A DNA stretch of 30,241 nt from Christensenella sp. UBA1385 (GTDB lineage: Bacteria; Bacillota; Clostridia; Christensenellales; Aristaeellaceae): contig DBQV01000062.1 of assembly GCA_002305755.1 (NCBI GenBank), positions 3,097 through 33,337 on the forward strand. Reading direction: 5' to 3'. Within the stretch, counting starts at the first letter, position 1. The number at the start of each line of letters is the position of its first letter. This document shows positions 14,866 to 22,610 of the stretch, piece after piece. The notes under the pieces are model-generated. The model searched no databases and was not told the DNA's origin. It was given only the letters and a program-made list of their open reading frames with translations. Position numbers and translations under genes: made by a program.

Positions 14866-15792
14866 GTGACGCAACAGAATCATGAACAACGCATCCGGGT
14901 CAGTATGCTGCAGAGGTTCGGCTTCAACTTCTACGATGTCTTCATATTTGTGCTCGTTACCCTCTTTGCGCTGCTCTGCGTATACCCCATGTGGTACGTG
15001 CTGGTTGCCTCGGTCACCCCTTACAGCGAGTTCGTCAAGGGCGGGCTGATGCTTGTGCCCAAGGGCGGAGTGGATTTTCAGTATTATGTGGCTATCTTCT
15101 CCACCCGATCCTTCCTCAACAGCATGTGGATATCGGTGGCCAAGACGGTGCTGTCCACCGTATCCAGCGTGTTCGTGACGGCCGCCATGGCCTATGGCGT
15201 GAGCAAGACCCACGTCAAGGGCATGAAGCTGATCAATGCCCTGGTGGTGTTCAATCTGTTCTTCTCGGGCGGCCTCATTCCCCAGTACATGCTGTATAAG
15301 GATCTGGGGCTGATCCGCACCTTCTGGGTGATGGTGCTGCCGGGCGTGCTGAATATCACCTACTTCATCATCATGCGCAACTACTACTCCTATTCTATCC
15401 CCAAGTCTCTGGAGGAGGCGGCGCTGCTGGACGGCTGCACCGAGATGGGCACCTTCTTTCGGGTGGTCACCCCCATCAGCCGCAGCATGCTGGCCGCCAT
15501 CTCCCTGTTCATCGCGGTGATTAACTGGAACGACTACTACAGCTACATGATGTTCATTGGCAACAAGACCAACCTGCAGCCTTTCGCCTGGGTGCTGAGG
15601 CGTATGCTGGTGGATCAGACCATGATGAACCAGGTGCGCAAGGGGGCCATGAGCCTGGGGAGCCAGCCCCCGCCACCCATGGCGCTGCGCATGGCGACCA
15701 TCATTTGCGCCATGGTGCCCATCATGTGCGTATACCCCTTCCTGCAGAAATACTTCACTGCCGGCATCACGCTGGGCGCCGTGAAGGAATGA
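14866..15792 (+). CDS. Sugar ABC transporter permease, LplC/YtcP type
   Basis: Second membrane permease of the importer, 308 residues, COG0395-like. The first helix is FIFVLVTLFALLCVYPMWYV. The sequence then follows the family pattern (SVTPYSEFVKGG, FSGGLIPQYML). The EAA loop is LEEAALLDGCTEMGTFFRVVTP (182-203), and the end GITLGAVKE is typical. The start is GTG at 14866, with GAGGAGG 8 nt upstream; no better ATG precedes the first helix. It pairs with the LplB-type permease to form the translocation pore. A small hairpin (15813-15826) lies in the 63-nt gap before the binding-protein gene. Confidence 0.93.
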   Translation: MTQQNHEQRIRVSMLQRFGFNFYDVFIFVLVTLFALLCVYPMWYVLVASVTPYSEFVKGGLMLVPKGGVDFQYYVAIFSTRSFLNSMWISVAKTVLSTVSSVFVTAAMAYGVSKTHVKGMKLINALVVFNLFFSGGLIPQYMLYKDLGLIRTFWVMVLPGVLNITYFIIMRNYYSYSIPKSLEEAALLDGCTEMGTFFRVVTPISRSMLAAISLFIAVINWNDYYSYMMFIGNKTNLQPFAWVLRRMLVDQTMMNQVRKGAMSLGSQPPPPMALRMATIICAMVPIMCVYPFLQKYFTAGITLGAVKE

Positions 15793-15855
15793 CCCCGGTT
15801 TCCGATTCTATTTCCGCTGCGGCGGAGTAAGAAAATCAATAAGGAGGCACTTGTT

Positions 15856-17526
15856 ATGAAAAAGACCCTGCTGCTTCTCGTCGCTCTGGTGATGGCGCTG
15901 TCTCTGGCGCTTCCCGGCCTGACGGAAGGCAATGCCGACAGGCAGAAGGTGACCATCCGTTTCGCGCAGTTCGGCAACAGCACGGACGACGTGGAAGGCA
16001 TGGCAAACGACCCGATCAAGAAGGCCATTGAAGAGGCGGTGAATATCCAGTTGGAATATGACACCGGCACCGACGGCTTCATCGACCGCATGGAAACCGA
16101 GCTGTTCACGGGCGGAGCGGCTGAGCTGTTTTGCTCCTTCGGCGAAACCGACAAGATCCAGAAATATGTGCAGGAAGAGCTGGTGTACGACCTGGCGGCC
16201 ATTGTCAACGCTGAGCCGGACCGCTATCCTATCTTGCACAAGATCATGAACTCGGATGAATACAAGGCATACAACAAGCTTTACACCGGCGATCCGGAAA
16301 AGGCCTATGCCTTCTATTCCGTCTTCTCTTTCGCAAGCCCCGTCTACGGCGGTGTGCCCGCTTACAACAAGGCCATTCTGGACGAAGTGAACGGCGGCAA
16401 GGTGCCCGCTACCCTGGATGAGTTCACCGCCTTCATGAAGGCCTGCGCGGAGAAGGGCTATGTGGGCTATTGGCCTCGCAACAGCAAGCTGACCGACTGG
16501 AACTATTTCAACTACACCTTCGCCGTACCCATGGGCACCAGCATCATGGCCCCCAACGGCGATGCCTGGACCGGCTTTGTGCAGACCGGCGAATTAGGCA
16601 CGGACAGCGAGCACTGGGTGCTCAGGACGACCGGAGAGGAATCCAAGGAAGTTATCAAACTGCTGGCCGACCTGTATGCCTCCGGCGCGCTGGACCGCAA
16701 CCTGGGCATCAAGGGCGACTTTGACGATGCCTACGCCGATTTCGCAGCCGGAAAGATCGCCGCGGCTGACTTCGGCTTCGGCTTCCCCAGCCAGTACGCC
16801 GATTTCTACAACCGCCCCTGGAAGGAAGCTCATCCCGACGCCAAGACCGACGATCTGGTGCTTGGCACCGCGCTCACCAAGGACGGAAAGTACGGCACCG
16901 TGTACTCCCTGCTCAACTGGATCTCCTATCACTACTTTGTTCCGACCAGCTGCTCCTATCCCGACCGGGTGCTGGACCTGATCGAGTATCTGGCCTCCGC
17001 CGCGGGGCAGGATCTGATCCACAACACGAACAACTACCAATACCGCGAGGATCAGGGCTCGGAATTCTGGAACAGCGTCAACTCCGCTTACGGCTACAAC
17101 GACGGCCGCTGCAAGTATGTGTGGTTCTGCCCCATGTTTGCCGGCGGCGAGTACGAGGTGGATTTCACCAACCGCGATTGGTGGGACGCTTCCACGCACC
17201 CCATCGACAACAGCCGCTATTGGCAGGATGCGGAGTATTCCGGGCTGCTGGAGTACGCCATGGGCGTCACCGGCCAGTTTGTGGGCGACCTGGTGGTGGA
17301 TCTTCCCCAGTACTACACCCTGATCAGCCTGCCCGCGGAAGCCACGGACATCCGCTCCAAGCTGGCAGATATCACCAACCAGTACCTTACCCAGATGATC
17401 GGCGGTCAGCTGGATATCGAAGAGGGCTGGGTTAAGTATCAGGCCGAGTATGAGGCCGCAGGCGCCGCGAAGCTGGAGCAGATGGTGAACGACGCCATCG
17501 CGGCCGCCAGAGCCAGCGTGAAGTAA
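15856..17526 (+). CDS. Extracellular solute-binding protein of the sugar ABC transporter
   Basis: High-affinity oligosaccharide receptor of 556 residues, the LipO-like partner of LplB/LplC permeases. The N-terminus MKKTLLLLVALVMALSLALP is a clear secretion signal with a basic start and long hydrophobic core. There is no cysteine near the cleavage region (PGLTEGNADRQ), so it is not a standard lipoprotein. The mature part has the family's mixed alpha/beta pattern with many surface aromatics, such as KLTDWNYFNYTFAVP and NYQYREDQGSEFWN, suitable for stacking on sugar rings. The ATG has AAGGAGG 8 nt upstream, the best ribosome binding site in the operon. A GC-rich hairpin follows the stop codon and probably sets a high level of this mRNA segment. 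Confidence 0.92.
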   Translation: MKKTLLLLVALVMALSLALPGLTEGNADRQKVTIRFAQFGNSTDDVEGMANDPIKKAIEEAVNIQLEYDTGTDGFIDRMETELFTGGAAELFCSFGETDKIQKYVQEELVYDLAAIVNAEPDRYPILHKIMNSDEYKAYNKLYTGDPEKAYAFYSVFSFASPVYGGVPAYNKAILDEVNGGKVPATLDEFTAFMKACAEKGYVGYWPRNSKLTDWNYFNYTFAVPMGTSIMAPNGDAWTGFVQTGELGTDSEHWVLRTTGEESKEVIKLLADLYASGALDRNLGIKGDFDDAYADFAAGKIAAADFGFGFPSQYADFYNRPWKEAHPDAKTDDLVLGTALTKDGKYGTVYSLLNWISYHYFVPTSCSYPDRVLDLIEYLASAAGQDLIHNTNNYQYREDQGSEFWNSVNSAYGYNDGRCKYVWFCPMFAGGEYEVDFTNRDWWDASTHPIDNSRYWQDAEYSGLLEYAMGVTGQFVGDLVVDLPQYYTLISLPAEATDIRSKLADITNQYLTQMIGGQLDIEEGWVKYQAEYEAAGAAKLEQMVNDAIAAARASVK

Positions 17527-17540
17527 TCGACTTTATGACC

Positions 17541-17569
17541 GGGAGGGAGGGAGCTCTCTCCCTCCCTTT
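17541..17569 (+). terminator. Stable hairpin after the binding-protein gene, probably a partial terminator
   Basis: GGGAGGGAGGG (17541-17551) pairs with CTCTCCCTCCC (17556-17566) over 11 bp with a 4-nt loop, including one G-U pair. The tail is TTTCTGTCTCT, a poor U tract. This is typical of an intra-operon attenuator or 3'-end stabiliser that allows more binding protein than downstream enzymes. Confidence 0.6.
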
Positions 17570-17641
17570 CTGTCTCTTCGGCGGCATCGCCGGGAGGGAC
17601 ACGCAGAGCATACAGACGCAAGAGATCAGGAGGAAACTGCT

Positions 17642-18874
17642 ATGCCTCAGGAAGCAAAACTGTCCGATCCCTCCGGCCGGGGCCGTGTGGAAGGTTACAA
17701 GGTCATTTTCCCGCAAATGCAGCATCCCTACACCGAGGAAGAGATTCAGGCTGTGGTGAACGTGATGCGCAACGCCGAGGGCCAGACCCAGGGGAAATAT
17801 CTGGAACAGTTTGAAAAGGATTTTGCCGCCTTTGTCGGCAGCAAATACGCCTTCGGAGTGAACAACTGCACCAACGCGCTGAAGCTGGCCGCCATTTTCT
17901 GCCGCATCCGGCCCGGAGACGAGGTCATCATCCCCGCCTACACCTATTGCGCGACCGCGATACCCTTTGCCGATCTGGGGGCGAAGATCGTGTGGGCGGA
18001 TATTCATCCGGACACCTGGACCATCGACCCGGATGATTTTGAGAGAAAAATCACCGAAAAAACCAAGGCTGTGGTGGCCGTTCACCTGCTGGGTATCCCC
18101 TGTGACATGAAGCGCATCGTGGCCATCGCCAGGCGGCACGGCATCAAGGTGGTGGAGGACTGCGCCCAGGCGCTGGACTGCCGCATCGACGGACAGCATG
18201 TGGGCACATTCGGCGACTTTGGGTGCTTCAGCTTTCACGCCGCCAAGACCATGACCACGTTGGGCGAGGGCGGCATGTTCGTGTGCGGCGACGATGAGAT
18301 CGCCCGCCGGGTGCCCGGCATACGTCACAACGGTCTGTGCGCCTTTCAGGGGCCACGGGAAAGGTTCTGGAAGCCGGCCATGAGCAATGTGGATGAGTTC
18401 TTGGAGGACCGCTGGCCGCAGAATTTCTGCATCGGCGAAGCGCAGTGCGCGCTTGGTTCCGTGCAGCTTCAATCCGTCATCGCCAACAATGAGATCCTGA
18501 TTGCCCAGGACAGGCGCATCCGGGAATGGCTCAGGGATGTGCCGGAGATATCCTTCCCCTCCGTCGTGGAGGGGGGAAGATATGTGGTGCATCAGTACGT
18601 CATGCACTATGACGGCAGCAGTTATGGCAAGACCAGGGACGATCTGCTGGATCTGATGACGCAGAAATACGGCGTGCGCTGCATCGTGCAGTACTATCCC
18701 CTGTACAGGTATCCCCTGTTCCGGAAGAAGGGCATGGGCGCCTATGACTGCCCCGTGTTGGACAAGTGGTGGGACAACAGCTTCTCCTTCCCCTGGTGGT
18801 GCGGCATCGATGATGAGAGCATGCGCATCATGTGCGAGGGGCTGAAGGCCGCGGCGGCGGAGCTGCGCGGTTGA
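17642..18874 (+). CDS. DegT/DnrJ/EryC1/StrS-family PLP aminotransferase
   Basis: Sugar aminotransferase of 410 residues that would exchange a keto group on a sugar for an amino group, or the reverse. The PLP-binding lysine is Lys202 in SFHAAKTMTTLGEGG, Asp173 in VEDCAQAL contacts the cofactor ring, and NNCTNALKLA (74-83) and IIPAYTYCATA (96-106) match the phosphate and substrate loops. Length is normal. ATG 17642 has AGGAGG 8 nt upstream. These enzymes are best known from dTDP- or UDP-sugar biosynthesis, but here the gene sits with an importer and degradative enzymes. A catabolic role on a free or glycosidic keto sugar made by the Gfo/Idh or AKR enzymes is plausible inference. The closest characterised relatives would be StrS-type enzymes. 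Confidence 0.9.
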   Translation: MPQEAKLSDPSGRGRVEGYKVIFPQMQHPYTEEEIQAVVNVMRNAEGQTQGKYLEQFEKDFAAFVGSKYAFGVNNCTNALKLAAIFCRIRPGDEVIIPAYTYCATAIPFADLGAKIVWADIHPDTWTIDPDDFERKITEKTKAVVAVHLLGIPCDMKRIVAIARRHGIKVVEDCAQALDCRIDGQHVGTFGDFGCFSFHAAKTMTTLGEGGMFVCGDDEIARRVPGIRHNGLCAFQGPRERFWKPAMSNVDEFLEDRWPQNFCIGEAQCALGSVQLQSVIANNEILIAQDRRIREWLRDVPEISFPSVVEGGRYVVHQYVMHYDGSSYGKTRDDLLDLMTQKYGVRCIVQYYPLYRYPLFRKKGMGAYDCPVLDKWWDNSFSFPWWCGIDDESMRIMCEGLKAAAAELRG

Positions 18875-18894
18875 AAAGACCGATCCATCGGGCG

Positions 18895-18932
18895 GCCGGA
18901 AGGCAGCGGAAATTGAAGCCTGCGCTTCCGGC
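18895..18932 (+). other. Intercistronic hairpin
   Basis: GCCGGAAG (18895-18902) pairs with CTTCCGGC (18925-18932). The stem extends as GCAG/CTGC past one bulged G. There is no U tract. It lies in the 84-nt gap between the aminotransferase and lyase genes and is probably an mRNA processing or stability element. Confidence 0.45.
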
Positions 18933-18958
18933 TGCTTCGCCCGCAAAGGAGACGTGAA

Positions 18959-19861
18959 ATGCAGATAACAGACAGGCTGCGGGGTATCGTGGTGCCCATC
19001 GTCAGTCCGTGCACGCCCGACGACGGCGTGGATCTGGACGCTTTAGCCCGGTTTTGTGAGCATCTGATGCGCTCGCCGATTGACGGCCTATACATCAACG
19101 GAGGCACCGGCGATGGTGGAAGCCTCTCCCGGAAAGAGCGGGAGAAAACGGTGGAGATGCTTTTGCCCGACCTGAAAAAGGCGGGGAAGTGCGCCATCGT
19201 GCACGTGGGGCAGACATTCACCCGCGAGGCTGTGGCCCTGGCCGAGCATGCCATGGCTCATGGGGCGGACGCTGTAGCCAGCGTCCCGCCCCGAAAGGGC
19301 TGGGATCAGATCGTTCAGTACTACAGGGCGCTGGCCGATACCGGCGCGCCCGTGTTCGTGTACTACATCCCGGGCGTGACGGGGATGACCGCGGGCATGG
19401 ACGAGATGAAGCGGCTGCTGGATATCCCCGGCGTGACGGGGCTCAAGCTCAGCGATTGGAACGTGTTCCTGCTCAGACAGATCAAGCTGCAATATCCCGA
19501 AAAGACCGTGTACTCCGGCTTTGACGAGATGCTGCTGCCGGGGCTGCTGTATGGGGCGGACGGCTGCATCGGCACCTGGGAAAACCTGCTGCCGGAGTTC
19601 TACGCAAAGGTATACCGGCTGGTCCGCGACGGCAGAGCCGAGGAAGCCAGACCGCTTTGCGAAGCCTTTACCGCCTTCCTGGCCGTCGGCTGGCAGTATG
19701 GCATCATCGATACCTTTGAGGAGCTGATGCGGGCCAGGGGATACGCCTTGCGCTGTTTCCGCAGACCCGCTTCCTGGGCGCCCGGCAAGGTGCCGGCGGA
19801 AGCGGTGGCCGATCTGCTGGCGCGGATGGAAGCCATGGACGCGATGGCAAAAGCGGTGTAA
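18959..19861 (+). CDS. DapA/NanA-family lyase (dihydrodipicolinate synthase / N-acetylneuraminate lyase superfamily)
   Basis: Class I aldolase or dehydratase of 300 residues that forms a Schiff base with a 2-keto acid such as pyruvate. The Schiff-base lysine is Lys163 in VTGLKLSDWN, and the proton-relay tyrosine is Tyr135 in VYYIPG. The N-terminal G-S/T-T-G-E signature reads GGTGDGGSLS (48-57), so the usual glutamate is Asp. This departs from both true DapA and true NanA. ATG 18959 has AAAGGAGA just upstream. Genes around it encode a sugar aminotransferase, an aldo/keto reductase, sialidase-like propellers and a sialate-esterase-like protein, which argues for cleavage or dehydration of a keto-deoxy sugar acid rather than lysine synthesis. 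The exact substrate is not assigned. Confidence 0.85.
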   Translation: MQITDRLRGIVVPIVSPCTPDDGVDLDALARFCEHLMRSPIDGLYINGGTGDGGSLSRKEREKTVEMLLPDLKKAGKCAIVHVGQTFTREAVALAEHAMAHGADAVASVPPRKGWDQIVQYYRALADTGAPVFVYYIPGVTGMTAGMDEMKRLLDIPGVTGLKLSDWNVFLLRQIKLQYPEKTVYSGFDEMLLPGLLYGADGCIGTWENLLPEFYAKVYRLVRDGRAEEARPLCEAFTAFLAVGWQYGIIDTFEELMRARGYALRCFRRPASWAPGKVPAEAVADLLARMEAMDAMAKAV

Positions 19862-19877
19862 AAACGCGGAGGCTTGC

Positions 19878-20792
19878 ATGAAGTATGCTGTGATTCCCCG
19901 AACCGATATGAAGGTCAGCCGCCTGTGCCTGGGCACCATGACCTTCGGCACGCCCGTACCCGCGCAGGAGGCCATCCGGCTGATGAGGATGGCGCTGGAC
20001 GAGTGCGGCATCAATTTTGTGGATACCGCCAACATGTACGAGGGCTACAGCCGTACGGCGGGCAGCGCGGGCGGCGTGGCGGAGGAGATCGTTGGAAAGG
20101 CGGCGGAGGGCCGCAGACGGGATTTCGTGATAGCCACCAAGCTGGGCATGAAGGTGGGCAGCGCGCCCGAGGACGACATGACCGCCCCGGCCGCCATCCG
20201 CGCCCAGCTGCGGCGCAGCCTGAAGCGGATGAATACCGATTACGTGGATGTGTACTACCTGCATCGCTACGATCCCGACACGCCGCCCGAGCAGATCGCC
20301 CGCGCCATGGGGGAGGAGCTGCGGGCAGGGCTGATCCGCGCGTGGGCGGTGAGCAATTATACGGCGCAGCAGCTTGCGGCCCTCCTTCGCGCAGCCAAGG
20401 AGGAGAATATTGCGCCGCCCGTGCTGTGCCAGCCTCGGATGAACCTGATCGATCAGGAGGCTCTCGGGGAGCTGCTGCCGCTTTGCTGCAAGAAAGGGCT
20501 GGGCGTGGTGCCTTATCAGGTGCTTCACGGCGGGTATCTGACGGGCAAATACACGGCCGCTTCGGCCGCGCCGGCAGACAGCCGTATGACGGAAAAACCG
20601 GGATGGATGAAGCCGATGACGGGCAGGGATTGGCAGACAGTGGAGGAGGCCCGACGGCAGGCGCAGCAGGCAGGCGTGACCGTGACACAATACGCACTCC
20701 GCTGGGCGCTGGCGCAGCAGGGCGTGGTCAGCGCCCTGATCGGCATCAAGCGGGAAGAACAGATCAAAGAAGCGGCGGAAGCGCTGCGCTGA
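19878..20792 (+). CDS. Aldo/keto reductase
   Basis: NADPH-dependent (beta/alpha)8 oxidoreductase of 304 residues. The full catalytic tetrad is visible: Asp49 and Tyr54 in FVDTANMYEGYS, Lys88 in IATKLG, and His129 in YYLHRYDP. The C-terminal cofactor-binding region reads SALIGIKREEQIKEAAEAL. Overall it resembles the YajO/Tas type of aldo/keto reductase. ATG 19878 has GGAGG 5 nt upstream. It is 16 nt after the lyase gene and 9 nt before the BNR protein gene, so it is clearly part of the operon. The natural role may be reduction of an aldehyde released by the lyase, or of a keto sugar. Confidence 0.9.
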   Translation: MKYAVIPRTDMKVSRLCLGTMTFGTPVPAQEAIRLMRMALDECGINFVDTANMYEGYSRTAGSAGGVAEEIVGKAAEGRRRDFVIATKLGMKVGSAPEDDMTAPAAIRAQLRRSLKRMNTDYVDVYYLHRYDPDTPPEQIARAMGEELRAGLIRAWAVSNYTAQQLAALLRAAKEENIAPPVLCQPRMNLIDQEALGELLPLCCKKGLGVVPYQVLHGGYLTGKYTAASAAPADSRMTEKPGWMKPMTGRDWQTVEEARRQAQQAGVTVTQYALRWALAQQGVVSALIGIKREEQIKEAAEALR

Positions 20793-20801
20793 GGTGTGCA
20801 C

Positions 20802-22598
20802 ATGATGGACAGGATTCCCTGGGAAGGCCCTTTTGAGGCTCTTCCGGTCTACGTTCCGGAAATACGCCCCGGCTTTACGGCCTGGGCCACTGTCTTTTTC
20901 TATCCAAACGGCGATGTGGGGCTGAGCTTTGACGAGATACTGCGGGAGCAGAACCCCTCGTACCGTCCGACAAGGCTGGAAATGGCGGAAGCCGCCTGCG
21001 TGCCCGTTTCCTACGGCTCCGTGGAGTGCGGCACGCCCGATCAGACGGCCTATCGGGTCTTCCTTCGGTCGGAGGACGGGCTGCATTTTCGTGAAACGGG
21101 GCGCTGTCTCAAGGCAAAGAGCGCTTATTGCTGCGCTGCGCTGCCGGACGGGCGGCTGATCGGCTTTGATGTGCCCCGCTGCAACGACGACGGGACAGCC
21201 TGGGCCGACTGGCTGAGGGTGCAGCAAAGCCGCGACGGCGGCAGCACCTGGACGGGCGAAAGAAGGATCCTTCAGGGCAACGTGCCCTACATGTGGCGGG
21301 CACGCACGCTGAGGGACGGCACTGTCATTCTCCTTCTCAGCCTTCAGGGCTCCCCCTGGGGCGTGGGGCGCGAGCGCTCCACCCGGCACACCGTGTTCCC
21401 CGGGGAAACGCAGCTCAACAGGGTTCAGGCCTGCTTTATGACCACGCGCGACGGCGTGCACTTTTCAGCGCCCCACTATATATTGCCGGGTATAGGCGCG
21501 CACGAGTATGATGTGTGCGAGCCGGAGGAAAACTGTCTGCTGTTCATTGCGGGGGATGTGCAGGGTACGCCTGTCGGGCGGCAGGAGGTGCGGCTCACGG
21601 ATGACGGGTGGATCAACAGTCCCCTTCTGCCTATTTATCAGGGCGCGCCCACGGACCCTCTCCGCAACCCGCAGGGCGGACATGTGCCCGAGACGCTGGT
21701 GTGGGACGGGCGGACGGGCTGCATTATCGGCTATCGGCGCAATCTGGGTTACTCTCTGTCGGCGGATCGGGGAGAAACCTGGGTGCGCACTGAGCCGGAT
21801 GGAGATGTCCCCAAGCTCTATCAGCCCGTCATGCTGAACCTGCCCGATGGCCGCGTGGGCACCTACGGCCACTTGGGCGGAGACAGCGGGTTTGGCCAGC
21901 AGGATATGTGCATCTGGGGGCAGGTACTCCGCCCGGACTGCGCGGCAAACATGCCGGCCCGCGCCTCGCTGACGCTGAAGCGGTGCATGAATGAGACGGA
22001 GACACGCTATGAGAATTCCTTTGAGGCATGCCTTTCCTGCTCCGGGAAGGATGTTTCCGGCAAGAGGCTGCGCTTTCGGTTTCAACCCTACTGGAACGAA
22101 GACGGCACTGTGAACACCGCCCCTTTGCGGGATGCTCCTCTGTGTTTGGAGGCTGAAACGGATGCCCGGGGGCTGGCCCGGGTGCGGGCGGCCCGGTTTG
22201 ACGGCGTGGCAGACATCCACTGCGCCTACTGTGTGGATGTCGTCTGGCCGGGCGACGGGCAGATCGCGCCCTGCCAGGGGCCTGCCATGACGGTTCTGGC
22301 CCTGACGCCCGTGCGGGGCGATCCCTTCCCTTATGACGGCTATTTTGCCGAGGACACGCTGTTCCTGTCGCCCACCTTCCTGAGGGATTTTCCGGAGGCA
22401 CTCGCCAGGCTGCAGGCCGCGGAAGGCAGCGGCACCCTTGCTTCGGGAACGCTGCCGGAGAACGCGCTGAAGCGGCTGGCGGCCTGCGGCGTGCTGATGG
22501 AGGAAGAGGGCGGCGCATACCGCTGGATACACGCGGTGCATGCGGGCGGGAAAATGGGCCGTGTGAAGCCCATGATGACCGGTGACGAATACAGATAG
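20802..22598 (+). CDS. BNR/Asp-box beta-propeller protein, sialidase-superfamily-like, with extra C-terminal domain
   Basis: Protein of 598 residues. The first 370 or so look like a sialidase-fold propeller with Asp-box turns SRDGGSTW (143-150) and SADRGETW (320-327), plus weaker ones such as SEDGLHF and TRDGVHF. The remaining 230 residues are a separate region without recognisable motifs. There is no signal peptide, so it should be cytoplasmic. A canonical F/Y-R-I-P sialidase motif is absent near the N-terminus; the nearest conserved-looking arginines are in YMWRARTLRDG and RPTRLEM. It is therefore not safely a sialidase: other propeller glycosidases or lyases share the fold. ATG 20802 or 20805 is preferred, with GAGGTG 5 or 8 nt upstream. 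It follows the aldo/keto reductase by 9 nt. Confidence 0.7.
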   Translation: MMDRIPWEGPFEALPVYVPEIRPGFTAWATVFFYPNGDVGLSFDEILREQNPSYRPTRLEMAEAACVPVSYGSVECGTPDQTAYRVFLRSEDGLHFRETGRCLKAKSAYCCAALPDGRLIGFDVPRCNDDGTAWADWLRVQQSRDGGSTWTGERRILQGNVPYMWRARTLRDGTVILLLSLQGSPWGVGRERSTRHTVFPGETQLNRVQACFMTTRDGVHFSAPHYILPGIGAHEYDVCEPEENCLLFIAGDVQGTPVGRQEVRLTDDGWINSPLLPIYQGAPTDPLRNPQGGHVPETLVWDGRTGCIIGYRRNLGYSLSADRGETWVRTEPDGDVPKLYQPVMLNLPDGRVGTYGHLGGDSGFGQQDMCIWGQVLRPDCAANMPARASLTLKRCMNETETRYENSFEACLSCSGKDVSGKRLRFRFQPYWNEDGTVNTAPLRDAPLCLEAETDARGLARVRAARFDGVADIHCAYCVDVVWPGDGQIAPCQGPAMTVLALTPVRGDPFPYDGYFAEDTLFLSPTFLRDFPEALARLQAAEGSGTLASGTLPENALKRLAACGVLMEEEGGAYRWIHAVHAGGKMGRVKPMMTGDEYR

Positions 22599-22610
22599 GG
22601 GGATACGGCA

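Noticed and set aside
13849..15213. Minus-strand frame of 454 codons opposite the permeases
   Set aside because: Antisense shadow; His/Asp/Gln-rich and featureless, whereas the plus strand gives two complete permeases.
17432..18946. Minus-strand frame of 504 codons opposite the DegT aminotransferase
   Set aside because: Antisense shadow of a gene with all catalytic residues; no domain motif in the antisense product.
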